The position numbers and the translations under genes are program-made. This document shows positions 1-7,539 of a DNA stretch of 17,360 nucleotides, piece by piece; the stretch's first letter is position 1; each line of letters opens with the position of its first letter. This DNA comes from SYIM01 sp039800205 (GTDB lineage Bacteria; Pseudomonadota; Gammaproteobacteria; Burkholderiales; Burkholderiaceae_E): positions 1-17,360 of the forward strand of contig JBDLRB010000038.1 in NCBI GenBank assembly GCA_039800205.1. The letters are read 5' to 3'. The notes beneath the pieces are model-generated. The model saw only the letters and a list, made by a program, of their open reading frames with translations, made no database searches and was not told the DNA's origin.

Positions 1-1
1 C

Positions 2-247
2 TCGAAACTCCCGCTGGTTGATCCCCTGAAGATCAGCGTGCCCTGTCTGGTGATGCGTGGCGAGTACGACGGCATCGCCAGCTTCGAAGACCTGATCGAG
101 TTCTACAAGCTTTTGCCCAACACCAATAAGCAGTTCAGTGTCATGAAGGGCATTTCGCATGCGAGCTTCCAGCAGAAGAACTACAAGATGGTCTACCACA
201 TTCTGCACGCTTACTTCACCCTGCCCGAGCCGGTCTACCAAGGCTGA
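2..247 (+). CDS. alpha/beta hydrolase, C-terminal fragment
   Basis: This is the last 81 codons of a gene whose frame is open to the left edge of the window, so the start is missing. The visible part fits the end of an alpha/beta-hydrolase fold. A hydrophobic strand ending in PCLVMRGEYDGIA carries an aspartate where the family places its acid residue. A later GISHASF segment supplies the likely catalytic histidine, followed by an amphipathic helix (KNYKMVYHILHAYFT). The nucleophile region lies outside the window, so the substrate cannot be inferred. It ends 25 bases before a Bug receptor on the same strand and probably shares its transcript. An esterase, lactonase or C-C hydrolase would all fit. 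Confidence 0.75.
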   Translation, partial: SKLPLVDPLKISVPCLVMRGEYDGIASFEDLIEFYKLLPNTNKQFSVMKGISHASFQQKNYKMVYHILHAYFTLPEPVYQG

Positions 248-272
248 ATGGGCGCATACCAGGAGACCTCAG

Positions 273-1247
273 ATGTTCAATCGATTGATTCTTAAAGCGA
301 TCCCCTGCGCGATCGCTGCCGCGTTCGCCGGGCCTCTGGCCGCCCAGGAGTATCCGGCTCGGCAGCCGATCCGATTGGTTGTGCCGTTTGCACCCGGTGG
401 GTTCACCGACGTCGTCGCACGGATTCTTAGCGCAAAGATGGGCGCTGCCCTGAATCAGAGCGTGGTCGTCGAAAACCGGGCAGGTGCCGGTTCCACGATT
501 GGGAGCGAGCTCGTTGCGCGCGCAGCGCCTGATGGATACACCCTCGTCATGGTGTCCACGACCCATACCGTCAGTCCGTCGATCTACAAGAAGATCAACT
601 ATGACCCGGTCAAGTCCTTCCAACCGGTTGCAAAACTGGTTGATTCGGCCTACGTGCTCATGGTGCACCCCAAGGTGCCGGCCAACACCATCGCCGAATT
701 CATTGCGCTCGCCAAGTCCCGTCCGGGTCAACTGCACTATGCATCGTCCGGGAACGGCAGTTCGCAGCATTTGATGGCCGCGATGTTCGCGTCAATGGCG
801 GGCATCGAGATGAAGCACGTGCCGTACCGGGGGAGCGCCGGCGCTTCGCAGGATCTGGTCGCCGGAGTGGTCGAGAGCAGCGTGGCGGGCGTGCCCAATG
901 CAATGGCGCATGTGCCTGCCGGGCGTCTAAAGGCCCTGGGCGTCACCACCGCCAAGCGCATTCCGCAGATGCCCAATGTGCCCACCTTCGATGAGGCCGG
1001 CGTCAAGGGCTACGATGCGTCGGTGTGGCTGGCTCTGCTTGCGCCGGCCGGTACGCCCCGTCCTGTGGTGGATCGTCTCAATGTCGAGATCAGCAAGTTG
1101 CTCGCCCAGCCCGAGACGGCGAAGTCGCTGTTCGATGCCGGGGTGCAGCCGGCCTACGCCGGCCCCGAAGCCACGGGCAAACTCATCGCGAGCGAACTCG
1201 CGAAGTGGGGCAAGGTCATCAAAGACCTGGGGATGAAGGTCGACTGA
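273..1247 (+). CDS. Bug-family (tripartite tricarboxylate transporter) substrate-binding protein
   Basis: This is a periplasmic solute receptor of 324 aa, the usual Bug length. ATG 273 was chosen because AGGAGA lies at 261-266 and a signal peptide follows at once: charged start, hydrophobic core, likely cleavage after about residue 24 (LAA before QEYP). The same frame is open upstream to 159, but that part overlaps the hydrolase gene and has no signal-like start. Family hallmarks are VVPFAPGGFTD near the mature N-terminus, then VENRAGAGSTIG and AAPDGYTLVM, which line the ligand cleft. Known Bug ligands are carboxylates, amides and aromatic acids; the ligand here cannot be read. No TctA or TctB membrane subunit gene lies in the window, so it is an orphan receptor here. 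It ends 48 bases before the convergent puuD stop. Confidence 0.92.
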   Translation: MFNRLILKAIPCAIAAAFAGPLAAQEYPARQPIRLVVPFAPGGFTDVVARILSAKMGAALNQSVVVENRAGAGSTIGSELVARAAPDGYTLVMVSTTHTVSPSIYKKINYDPVKSFQPVAKLVDSAYVLMVHPKVPANTIAEFIALAKSRPGQLHYASSGNGSSQHLMAAMFASMAGIEMKHVPYRGSAGASQDLVAGVVESSVAGVPNAMAHVPAGRLKALGVTTAKRIPQMPNVPTFDEAGVKGYDASVWLALLAPAGTPRPVVDRLNVEISKLLAQPETAKSLFDAGVQPAYAGPEATGKLIASELAKWGKVIKDLGMKVD

Positions 1248-1273
1248 TCGCCGGCCCGTTTGATTCGGGGTTC

Positions 1274-1308
1274 ATCCGGCCGCTCTGTACTTCTTTCAGC
1301 GGCCGGAT
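1274..1308. terminator. inverted repeat at convergent junction, probable bidirectional terminator
   Basis: An 11-base perfect inverted repeat (1274-1284 ATCCGGCCGCT and 1298-1308 AGCGGCCGGAT) encloses a 13-base loop. It lies between the ends of the Bug gene and puuD, and its right arm encodes the last residues of PuuD (Ser-Gly-Arg). No T-run follows on either strand, so it is not a textbook intrinsic terminator. A transcript-end hairpin serving both genes is the simplest reading. Confidence 0.5.
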
Positions 1309-2546
1309 CGGTTCTGACGGATCGTGTCGAACCAGCGTTTGACAAGATCCCTCTCGGCTTCAGTCAGGCCCGTTGCATTGTTGAGCGGCATCTGGCGTGT
1401 GACCACCACTTGTTGATAGACCGCCTGAGCGTGCCGATTCAGCAACTCGGGTGTATGTAGTGCAACGTTCTTTTGTGCCAGTCCAGCGTTGTGACACGCA
1501 ACACAGCGCTGGTCGATCACTTGACGCAGGTTCGGCTCGGTCAACTCGATCGTGCCCAGGGAGCTTGCCGTACCCGTCCCGAGGGCACCCGAGGCCGGGG
1601 GCGTGGCGAAGCGACCGTCGCGTAGTCCGACGGCGGTCACGATGAGCCCAATCAGGATCGTACCGATCAGTGCGGCTCGCCAGCGCACAGGCTGACCCGT
1701 GGCCAAGGCCTTGTGGCGAATGACGAAACTGTGCCGGATCAGGGCGCCGGCCAGCATCAGGCCAACCAGTACGAGCCAGTTCGACGTGCCCTGGTACAGC
1801 CAACCGTAATGATTGGACAGCATCGCAATCAGCACCGGCAGCGTGAAATACGTGTTGTGAACGCTTCGCTGTTTGCCGCGCTGTCCGTGGATCGGGTCGA
1901 CCCGCTGTCCAGCCTTCATCTGGGCGATGACCGTGCGCTGGCCCGGAATGATCCAGATGAGGACATTCGCACTCATTGCCGTAGCCATCATCGCACCGGT
2001 CAGCAAAAAGGCTGCCCGGCCCGAGAACAACTGGCAGGTCAGCCAGGCGGCACAGACCACCAGCACGGTCACCAGGACACCGATGATTCGTTCACCCTGA
2101 ACTCGCCCGGTGAATAGCCTGCAGATCGAATCGTAGGCGATCCAGAATCCGGCAAGAAGAGCGAGTGCAGTCGTGGTCGCCGCGGCCGGGGACCAGTCCA
2201 GCACGCGGCGATCAATCAGGAAACTCTCTGCATTGAACAGGTACAGCACGGTGAACAACGCAAAGCCGGTGAGCCAGGTGGAGTAGCTTTCCCAGAAGAA
2301 CCAGTGAAGTTTTTCAGGCAAGGTCTTTGGGGCCACCATATATTTTTGTGGGTTGTAGAAGCCGCCGCCGTGGACGGCCCAGATTTCGCCGTCGACGCCT
2401 TTCGCTCTCAGGTCTGGATCGGTCGGCTTGACCAGGCTGTTATCAAGAAAAACGAAATAAAAGGACGAACCGATCCAGGCAATCGACACGATGACGTGCG
2501 CCCAACGCAGCAGGAGATTCAGCCAGTCCAGCAAATAGAGTTCCAT
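1296..2546 (-). CDS. puuD: urate hydroxylase PuuD (membrane-bound, C-terminal cytochrome c)
   Basis: PuuD oxidises urate to 5-hydroxyisourate and passes electrons to its own cytochrome c domain instead of making peroxide as soluble uricase does. The protein is 416 aa. It begins with a hydrophobic segment typical of the family (LLRWAHVIVSIAWIGSSFYF), followed by WAVHGGGFY and several further membrane segments up to about residue 310. The C-terminal part holds the heme-binding motif CVACH at 348-352 and a likely axial methionine at 386 (RQMPLNN). Both marks of a functional c-type heme are intact, so this tail should face the periplasm. The ATG at 2546 has a GAAGAG sequence nearby as a weak ribosome site. 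It is divergent from the uraD-allC gene, which acts later in the same pathway. Confidence 0.93.
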   Translation of the reverse strand: MELYLLDWLNLLLRWAHVIVSIAWIGSSFYFVFLDNSLVKPTDPDLRAKGVDGEIWAVHGGGFYNPQKYMVAPKTLPEKLHWFFWESYSTWLTGFALFTVLYLFNAESFLIDRRVLDWSPAAATTTALALLAGFWIAYDSICRLFTGRVQGERIIGVLVTVLVVCAAWLTCQLFSGRAAFLLTGAMMATAMSANVLIWIIPGQRTVIAQMKAGQRVDPIHGQRGKQRSVHNTYFTLPVLIAMLSNHYGWLYQGTSNWLVLVGLMLAGALIRHSFVIRHKALATGQPVRWRAALIGTILIGLIVTAVGLRDGRFATPPASGALGTGTASSLGTIELTEPNLRQVIDQRCVACHNAGLAQKNVALHTPELLNRHAQAVYQQVVVTRQMPLNNATGLTEAERDLVKRWFDTIRQNRSGR

Positions 2547-2577
2547 GAAGGCTCTTCAATGAAGTGCGTGAAGGGCT

Positions 2578-2624
2578 GCAGTGTATGCACAGGACGAGTG
2601 AGGGGCAATCGCTGTGTACACTGC
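2578..2624. promoter_or_regulatory. inverted repeat operator candidate between puuD and uraD-allC
   Basis: GCAGTGTA at 2578-2585 is mirrored exactly by TACACTGC at 2617-2624. The match extends inward by two more bases (CA at 2588-2589 and TG at 2613-2614), giving 10 of 12 matching positions per arm. Each arm contains TACACT in the direction of one of the two divergent genes, so each could overlap that gene's -10 box. For uraD-allC this puts the transcript start near 2629, but no good -35 box was found on that side. A regulator bound to both arms could control both promoters together. No regulator gene is present in the window. Confidence 0.45.
2580..2608 (-). promoter_or_regulatory. putative sigma-70 promoter for puuD
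   Basis: Read on the minus strand, TTGCCC (2608-2603) and TACACT (2585-2580) are separated by exactly 17 bases. Each matches the sigma-70 consensus at four of six positions. Transcription would begin near 2573, leaving a leader of about 28 bases before the puuD ATG. The -10 box lies inside one arm of the inverted repeat described separately. Confidence 0.45.
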
Positions 2625-2641
2625 GGGGATACTTGGTGACC

Positions 2642-2646
2642 AGGAG
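2642..2646 (+). promoter_or_regulatory. ribosome binding site that fixes the TTG start of uraD-allC
   Basis: AGGAG lies six bases before the in-frame TTG at 2653, the ideal distance. The competing GTG at 2614 has a weaker purine run ahead of it. It would also place the start codon inside the operator arm and add 13 residues that look unlike the start of a decarboxylase. Confidence 0.7.
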
Positions 2647-2652
2647 TTTCCA

Positions 2653-4473
2653 TTGAGCCCGAGCGATCGTCTACCCCTGAGCCTCGATCAGCTGAATGCG
2701 GCGAGCGAATCGGAGTTCGTCCAATTGCTCGAGGGTATCTATGAACACTCCCCGTGGGTGGCGGCGCATGCGGCGCTGGAACGCCCTTATCCGAGCGTGC
2801 CGGCCTTGCGAAACGGTCTGATCCAGGCGGTACGGCGCGCTGACCGCGACCGCAAACTGGCCCTCCTGCGGGCGCATCCCGAGCTCGCGGGAAAAGCCAT
2901 GGTGGCCGGCACCTTGACCGCAGAGTCGACCGGCGAACAGAGCCGCGCGGGGTTGACGCACTGCTCGCCCGACGAATTCAAGCGCCTCCATGATCTCAAC
3001 CAGGCCTACAACGAGCGCTTCGGTTTTCCATTCATTCTGGCGGTGCGTGGGCCTCGAGGCGCGGGATTGACGCGGGCCGAGATCATCCGCACCTTTGAGC
3101 GCCGCCTGGCGCATCTGCCTGCGCATGAGTTCGATGAGGCCTTGCGCAACGTTCATCGGATTGCCGAGATTCGGCTGGCCGAGCGCTTCGCAGAGGAGCC
3201 CGAGGCCGGTCATCGAATCCTCGATTGGGCGGACGATCTCGCCCGCTTCAGCGATCCGGGTTTTGCCGAGCGCGGGGAACTGACGGTCACCTATCTGACC
3301 GATGCGCATCGCCGGTGTGCGGCTTGGCTGGCCGAGCAGATGCGAGCGGTCGGATTCGACGAGGTGTCCATCGATGCGGTGGGTAATGTCGTGGGGCGGT
3401 ATGCGCCGCACCCGAGCGCAGGAGCTCGGGCGTCTTGGCTGATGACGGGCAGCCACTACGATACGGTTCGAAACGGCGGGCGTTATGACGGTCGCTTGGG
3501 GATTCTCGTGCCCATGCAGGCGGTTGACCGCTTGCGCCGCGCGGGCCGGCGACTGCCGTTCGGGATCGAACTGGTTGCCTTCGCTGAGGAAGAGGGTCAG
3601 CGATTCAAGGCGACCTTTCTGGGTTCGGGCGCCTTGACCGGCGACTTCGACCCGGCGTGGCTCGATCAGACGGATGCCGATGGCGTACGTATGGGGGATC
3701 TGATGCGGGACGCCGGTCTGCCGGGCTCGCTCGACGCCATCGCGGCCCTGCGCCGTCAGCCAGATCAGTACCTCGGGTTTGTCGAAGTCCATATCGAGCA
3801 GGGGCCGGTCCTGTCCTCTCTGGACCTGCCCTTGGGCATCGTCACTTCGATCAATGGTTCCGTTCGCTACCTCTGCGAAATGATCGGTCGGGCGAGTCAC
3901 GCCGGGACCACGCCCATGGGGCAACGGCGCGATGCCTTGACCGCCGTCGCCGAATGGGCGCTCGCCGTGGAGCGGATCGCCGCGTCCTCGTCGGAGACCG
4001 TCGCGACCATCGGCCTCTGTGAGGTCCCGGGCGGTTCGATCAACGTCGTGCCCGGACGCTGCCGCTTCAGTCTGGACGTCCGGGCGACCACCGATCCGGC
4101 CCGCGACGATTGCCTGTCTCGGGTGATGGCCGAACTTGAATCGATCAAGCTGCGGCGAGGGGTTGAGTGCCGCGTGGAGCGCGTCATGCAGGTCGCGGCG
4201 GCGCCCAGCGATCCGGCATGGCAGCAGCGCTGGGAGCGTGCGGTCTCCCGTCTGGGCCTGCCGGTGCACCGCATGCCCAGCGGCGCGGGCCACGACGCGA
4301 TGAAACTTCATGACATCATGCCGCAGGCCATGTTGTTCGTTCGGGGGCTCAACGATGGGATCAGCCATAACCCGCTCGAGGCCATCACCAACCATGATGC
4401 GGCGCTGGTACAGCAGGCCTTCGACGCGCTGATTGACGACTTGGCCGAGCACCCGCCCGGTTCGGGTCTCTGA
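2653..4473 (+). CDS. uraD-allC: fused OHCU decarboxylase and allantoate amidohydrolase
   Basis: This 606-aa protein joins two purine-catabolism enzymes. Residues about 7-170 form an OHCU decarboxylase, which makes S-allantoin. Its marks are EFVQLLEGIYEHSPWVA, the HPELAGK motif at 75-81 with the catalytic histidine, EQ at 95-96, and GFPFILAVRG at 124-133. Residues about 185-600 form an M20 metallo-amidohydrolase of the allantoate type. Its marks are GSHYDTV at 266-272 and the following D279, EEEGQRF at 312-318, the HIEQGP segment, GAGHDAM, and ISHNPLE near the end. All expected metal ligands are present. The start is an unusual TTG, supported by AGGAG. Allantoinase acts between these two reactions and is not in the window, so the fused domains are not consecutive in the pathway. 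Fusion of UraD to other ureide enzymes is known; how common this pairing is I cannot check. Confidence 0.92.
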   Translation: MSPSDRLPLSLDQLNAASESEFVQLLEGIYEHSPWVAAHAALERPYPSVPALRNGLIQAVRRADRDRKLALLRAHPELAGKAMVAGTLTAESTGEQSRAGLTHCSPDEFKRLHDLNQAYNERFGFPFILAVRGPRGAGLTRAEIIRTFERRLAHLPAHEFDEALRNVHRIAEIRLAERFAEEPEAGHRILDWADDLARFSDPGFAERGELTVTYLTDAHRRCAAWLAEQMRAVGFDEVSIDAVGNVVGRYAPHPSAGARASWLMTGSHYDTVRNGGRYDGRLGILVPMQAVDRLRRAGRRLPFGIELVAFAEEEGQRFKATFLGSGALTGDFDPAWLDQTDADGVRMGDLMRDAGLPGSLDAIAALRRQPDQYLGFVEVHIEQGPVLSSLDLPLGIVTSINGSVRYLCEMIGRASHAGTTPMGQRRDALTAVAEWALAVERIAASSSETVATIGLCEVPGGSINVVPGRCRFSLDVRATTDPARDDCLSRVMAELESIKLRRGVECRVERVMQVAAAPSDPAWQQRWERAVSRLGLPVHRMPSGAGHDAMKLHDIMPQAMLFVRGLNDGISHNPLEAITNHDAALVQQAFDALIDDLAEHPPGSGL

Positions 4474-4484
4474 AGTCGAGCGCC

Positions 4485-4510
4485 TCGCGGGTGCCCGTCA
4501 GCTCCCGCGA
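4485..4510. terminator. inverted repeat at the uraD-allC / uraH convergent junction
   Basis: TCGCGGG at 4485-4491 pairs perfectly with CCCGCGA at 4504-4510 around a 12-base loop. The loop contains the uraH stop, and the right arm encodes part of its C-terminal Tyr-Arg-Gly-Ser. The convergent genes are only 24 bases apart. There is no T-run on either side, so the terminator role is inferred from position. Confidence 0.35.
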
Positions 4511-4851
4511 TAGGTGCTGTAGCTCCAGGGCGAGACCAGCAAGGGCACGTGATAGTGCTGGTCAGGGTGCGCCAGTCCAAAACGGATCACGGCTTCGCCA
4601 ATGAACGGCGGATCGGCCTGCGGCGTGCCACGCGCCGCAAAATACTCCGCAACCTGAAAAACCAGCTCGTAGACCCCGGCGACCATCGTGTCGCCAGAGA
4701 GCAGGGGGCGGTCACACCGGCCATCCGCATTGGTGCGTGTGGCAACGATCGGTTCGCGTCGGTCGCCCACGATTCGAAACAGGGCCAACGCCATGCCGCC
4801 CGCCGGGCAACCGTGAGCGGTATCCAGCACATGTGTGGTGAGTCGGCTCAT
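4498..4851 (-). CDS. uraH: 5-hydroxyisourate hydrolase (transthyretin-like)
   Basis: This 117-aa protein hydrolyses 5-hydroxyisourate, the PuuD product, to OHCU, the substrate of the UraD domain encoded nearby. Both family signatures are complete: THVLDTAHGCPA near the N-terminus and the C-terminal YRGS at 114-117. The active-site set His7, Arg45 and His101 is in place, within LTTHVLD, NADGR and HYHVPLL. Length and lack of a signal peptide fit the cytoplasmic bacterial enzyme. Its ATG overlaps the stop of the upstream ABC permease as ATGA, which indicates translational coupling. It is the last gene of the receptor-ATPase-permease-uraH operon and converges on uraD-allC. The start is further supported by the conserved residues beginning at position 4. 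Confidence 0.96.
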   Translation of the reverse strand: MSRLTTHVLDTAHGCPAGGMALALFRIVGDRREPIVATRTNADGRCDRPLLSGDTMVAGVYELVFQVAEYFAARGTPQADPPFIGEAVIRFGLAHPDQHYHVPLLVSPWSYSTYRGS

Positions 4852-5612
4852 GCGTTTTGCCCCCGATGCGCCCAGCCCGTCGTGTGGCGTTCGACCCAGG
4901 AGAACAGCTCGTACATCGCCATCGCCATGGCCGCGACGACCAGCAGGCCGGCGAAGGCCAGCGGCATCTTCATGGCGGAGCCGGCTGAGATCAGCAAGTA
5001 GCCGATACCCTCGTTCGAAGCGCTCATCTCGGAGACGGTCGTGCCCACGAAGGCGAGCGTGATCGCGACCTTCAGCGAGGCGAAGAAGTAGGGCATGGAG
5101 CGCGGCAGCCCAACCTTGATCAGCACATCCATTCGGCGGGCGCCGAGCACCCTCAGCACATCCTCCAGTTCGGGCTCGAGCGTCGCGAGGCCGGTTGCGA
5201 TATTGACCATGATCGGGAAAAACGAGATCAGAAAGGCCGTGAGGATGGCCGGTCCGATACCGATGCCGAACCACACCACCAGGATCGGAACGAAAGCAGC
5301 CTTGGGTAGTGCATTGAATGCGGTCATCAAGGGATACATCGCCGAGTAGGCGATTCGAGACGATCCGATGATGAACCCCAGGATCACCCCGACCAGGATC
5401 GAAATACCAAAGCCCACCATCGTGGTCCAGAAGGTCCGCCAGGCGTGACCCATGATGGGATGCCAGAGGTCGATCAGTGCCTGAACGATCTGGATCGGAC
5501 TGGGGAAGATGAATTCGGAAATTGAAAACACTGAGCAAATGGCCTGCCACAGCGTGACGATCGCAATCAGCAGCAACAGCGGGGCCAGTCGCTCCAGGGT
5601 CTTGGGTTTCAT
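4848..5612 (-). CDS. ABC transporter permease, NitT/TauT type
   Basis: This is the inner-membrane permease of an ABC importer, 254 aa, a typical length for the SsuC/TauC/ThiX-like group. About six hydrophobic segments are visible (for example 10-28, 63-83, 104-118, 121-139, 180-195 and 217-235). The cytoplasmic coupling loop near 149-170 contains LGARRMDVLIKVGLP, the expected EAA-type loop that contacts the ATPase. ATG 5612 was chosen because GGAG lies shortly upstream and the protein then starts as relatives do; the frame also stays open further upstream to 5750 without family-like sequence. It follows the ATPase gene by 19 bases and overlaps uraH by four bases. With one permease and one ATPase gene, the transporter is probably homodimeric in both. 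Substrate is inferred only from context: a purine or ureide. Confidence 0.9.
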   Translation of the reverse strand: MKPKTLERLAPLLLLIAIVTLWQAICSVFSISEFIFPSPIQIVQALIDLWHPIMGHAWRTFWTTMVGFGISILVGVILGFIIGSSRIAYSAMYPLMTAFNALPKAAFVPILVVWFGIGIGPAILTAFLISFFPIMVNIATGLATLEPELEDVLRVLGARRMDVLIKVGLPRSMPYFFASLKVAITLAFVGTTVSEMSASNEGIGYLLISAGSAMKMPLAFAGLLVVAAMAMAMYELFSWVERHTTGWAHRGQNA

Positions 5613-5631
5613 GGGGGCGGTCTCCGTTGCC

Positions 5632-6441
5632 TCAGCTCTTGCGGAGCGCGCCAATCCGCTCGCGCAACTCGTGCACTCGATGGGTGAAGGCCTCGGTGTA
5701 CGTAATGTCCAGGTCGCGCGGTCGGGGCAGATCGATTTCGCGCCGGGCAAGCAAACGGCCCGGGCGCTTGCTCATCACGTACACGGTGTCGGCGAGGTAA
5801 ACCGCCTCACGGAGGTCGTGCGTGACCAGAATGACGTTGAATCGCTGCGCCGTCCAGAGGTCACGGAGCACGTTCCAGAGCTCTTCGCGGGTGAAGGCGT
5901 CGAGCGCGCCGAAGGGCTCGTCGAGCAACAGCATCTTGGGTTCGTGGATCAGCGCGCGACAGATCGACGCACGCTGCTGCATGCCCCCCGAGAGTTGCCA
6001 GGGGAACTTGTCTTCGTAGCCCTCGAGTCCCACGGTTGCGAGCAGCCGGCGCGCCCGCTCGGCGAACTCTTTCCGACGATCCCGAAACTGCGAACGGTAA
6101 GGCTCGACGATTTCGAGAGGGAGCAATACATTGTCCAGGGTGGTCCGCCAGGGGAGAAGCGTCGGCGCCTGAAACGCCATACCGACGATCTTCAGCGGAC
6201 CAGTCACCGGCTGCCCGTCGATCTGGATCTGCCCCTTGCTCGGCTTCTTGAGGCCGGTTGCGAGCTTCATGAAGGTCGACTTGCCGCAGCCCGATGGACC
6301 CACGATGGCGATGAATTCGCCGTCGCGGGTGCTCAGGTTGATGTCCTCGACAGCAAATTCACCCTTCTCCAGAAGTTCGTCGCTGTAGGCCAGCCAGACC
6401 CCACGAAAATCGACGAACGACGCCTCGGAGGCTGCGCTCAC
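5632..6441 (-). CDS. ABC transporter ATP-binding protein, NitT/TauT type
   Basis: This is the ATPase subunit that powers the adjacent permease, 269 aa. The nucleotide-binding elements are complete and in order: Walker A GPSGCGKST at 48-56, Q-loop Gln91, signature LSGGMQQR at 150-157, Walker B LLLDEP at 171-176 and switch His208. The best start is GTG at 6441. It lies one base after the receptor gene's stop (TGA, C, GTG), and the protein length then fits the SsuB/TauB group. No nearer ATG exists before the Walker A, and the ribosome site is weak, so coupling to the receptor gene is likely. Extending the frame to 6537 would run into the receptor gene. Confidence 0.93.
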   Translation of the reverse strand: MSAASEASFVDFRGVWLAYSDELLEKGEFAVEDINLSTRDGEFIAIVGPSGCGKSTFMKLATGLKKPSKGQIQIDGQPVTGPLKIVGMAFQAPTLLPWRTTLDNVLLPLEIVEPYRSQFRDRRKEFAERARRLLATVGLEGYEDKFPWQLSGGMQQRASICRALIHEPKMLLLDEPFGALDAFTREELWNVLRDLWTAQRFNVILVTHDLREAVYLADTVYVMSKRPGRLLARREIDLPRPRDLDITYTEAFTHRVHELRERIGALRKS

Positions 6442-6442
6442 G

Positions 6443-7462
6443 TCACTTACCCAGAATGTCGCGTTCTTTGGCCGAGGGCAGGAAGCTGCCATTCCAGATC
6501 GTGCCCGCGTCGATCCGGGTCTTGGTGTTGAACGCATCGGCGACCTGACTGGCCATCAGTGCAAGACGGGCTTCGTTCACAGCGCCAAAGCCCTCGGCTC
6601 GGGCATCAGCGGTCGCGATCGAGCTCTGGATCGCCAGGCGCAGTCGCCGCCGCTCAAGCGCCACATCGATGATGCCGTCGCGCGCTTTCACATAGTCGAT
6701 TCCGGCGTCCGGGTTGGCGATCACGTCCGCGGCAGCCTTTGTGAATGCACGCAGGAACTTGCGGACCGCGTCCGGGTTCTTCTGGATCATCTGCTCGGAC
6801 GCGATGATCGCGTTACCGTAAAGACGGACGCCATACTGGGGGTAGGGCAGGACGACGATGTCCGCATCCTTCACGCCCCGGGCGTTCAGGTTCAGCAAGG
6901 AGGTGAAGGTGAAACCGGTGATCGCGTGGACATCGCCGCGAGCCAGCATGGTCTCGCGAAGCGGGGGGTCCATCGAGGTCCACTGGATCGAGGGCAGATT
7001 CAGGCCGTTGGCCTTCGCAAAGATCGGGAAGGCCTTGCGACCGGCGTCAAAGACCGGCGCACCCAACTTCTTGCCATTGAGATCTGCGGGCGTCTTGATG
7101 CCGGATTTCTTGAGGGCGAGGACCGCGGCAGGCGTATTGTTGTACACCATCATCACGGCGACGGGTTTACTGGGGGCGCCGGGATTATTCCCGACAAATT
7201 CCATCAGCGCGGCGAGGTCCGCGAAGCCCATTTCGTAGGTGCCTGAGGCCACCCGGTTGACGGCATTGCCGGATCCGTTGCCGGCGTCGATGGTGACATC
7301 GAGGCCTTCCTGCTTGAAGTAGCCCTTGGCGTTTCCGGCCAGAAACAGCGCCGAGGGTCCTTCGAATCGCCAGTCGAGCTGGAATTTGATGCGTGTCTGG
7401 GCCTGAGCCCCGGCGCTGACCAGCAGGGCGCTTGCAGCGATCGACCATAGAAATCTTTTCAT
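6443..7462 (-). CDS. ABC transporter substrate-binding protein, NMT1/THI5-like
   Basis: This periplasmic receptor is the first gene of the minus-strand operon, 339 aa. ATG 7462 follows a GAGGT ribosome site and opens a clear signal peptide, with likely cleavage after AQA at residue 21. The mature protein begins RIKFQLDWRFEGPSALFLAGNAKGYFKQEGLDVTI, read here in two parts as RIKFQLDWRF and AKGYFKQEGLDVTI. That is the standard start of the NMT1/THI5-like fold used for sulfonates, pyrimidine precursors and other small heterocycles. Later landmarks are FADLAALMEF and DLNGKKLGAPVFDAGR. I saw no TPP-riboswitch-like leader, which argues against a thiamine-precursor role. Linkage to uraH points to a urate-related compound. 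The frame continues upstream to 7591 but lacks a better start. Confidence 0.9.
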   Translation of the reverse strand: MKRFLWSIAASALLVSAGAQAQTRIKFQLDWRFEGPSALFLAGNAKGYFKQEGLDVTIDAGNGSGNAVNRVASGTYEMGFADLAALMEFVGNNPGAPSKPVAVMMVYNNTPAAVLALKKSGIKTPADLNGKKLGAPVFDAGRKAFPIFAKANGLNLPSIQWTSMDPPLRETMLARGDVHAITGFTFTSLLNLNARGVKDADIVVLPYPQYGVRLYGNAIIASEQMIQKNPDAVRKFLRAFTKAAADVIANPDAGIDYVKARDGIIDVALERRRLRLAIQSSIATADARAEGFGAVNEARLALMASQVADAFNTKTRIDAGTIWNGSFLPSAKERDILGK

Positions 7463-7539
7463 GAATGACCTCGTCAAGTAGAAGGTGGGAGGGGCGAGGG
7501 AAATACCCGGCGAATGATACGCAAAGTCCGTGCCGAACG

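Noticed and set aside
2614..2652. GTG start at 2614 for the uraD-allC gene
   Set aside because: It lies in the probable promoter and operator, and the TTG at 2653 has a far better ribosome site and matches the expected protein start.
2671..4452. Long open frame on the minus strand opposite uraD-allC (593 codons)
   Set aside because: It mirrors the codon bias of the plus-strand gene; the translation is rich in Arg, His and Gly with no recognisable domain, while the plus strand carries two complete enzymes.
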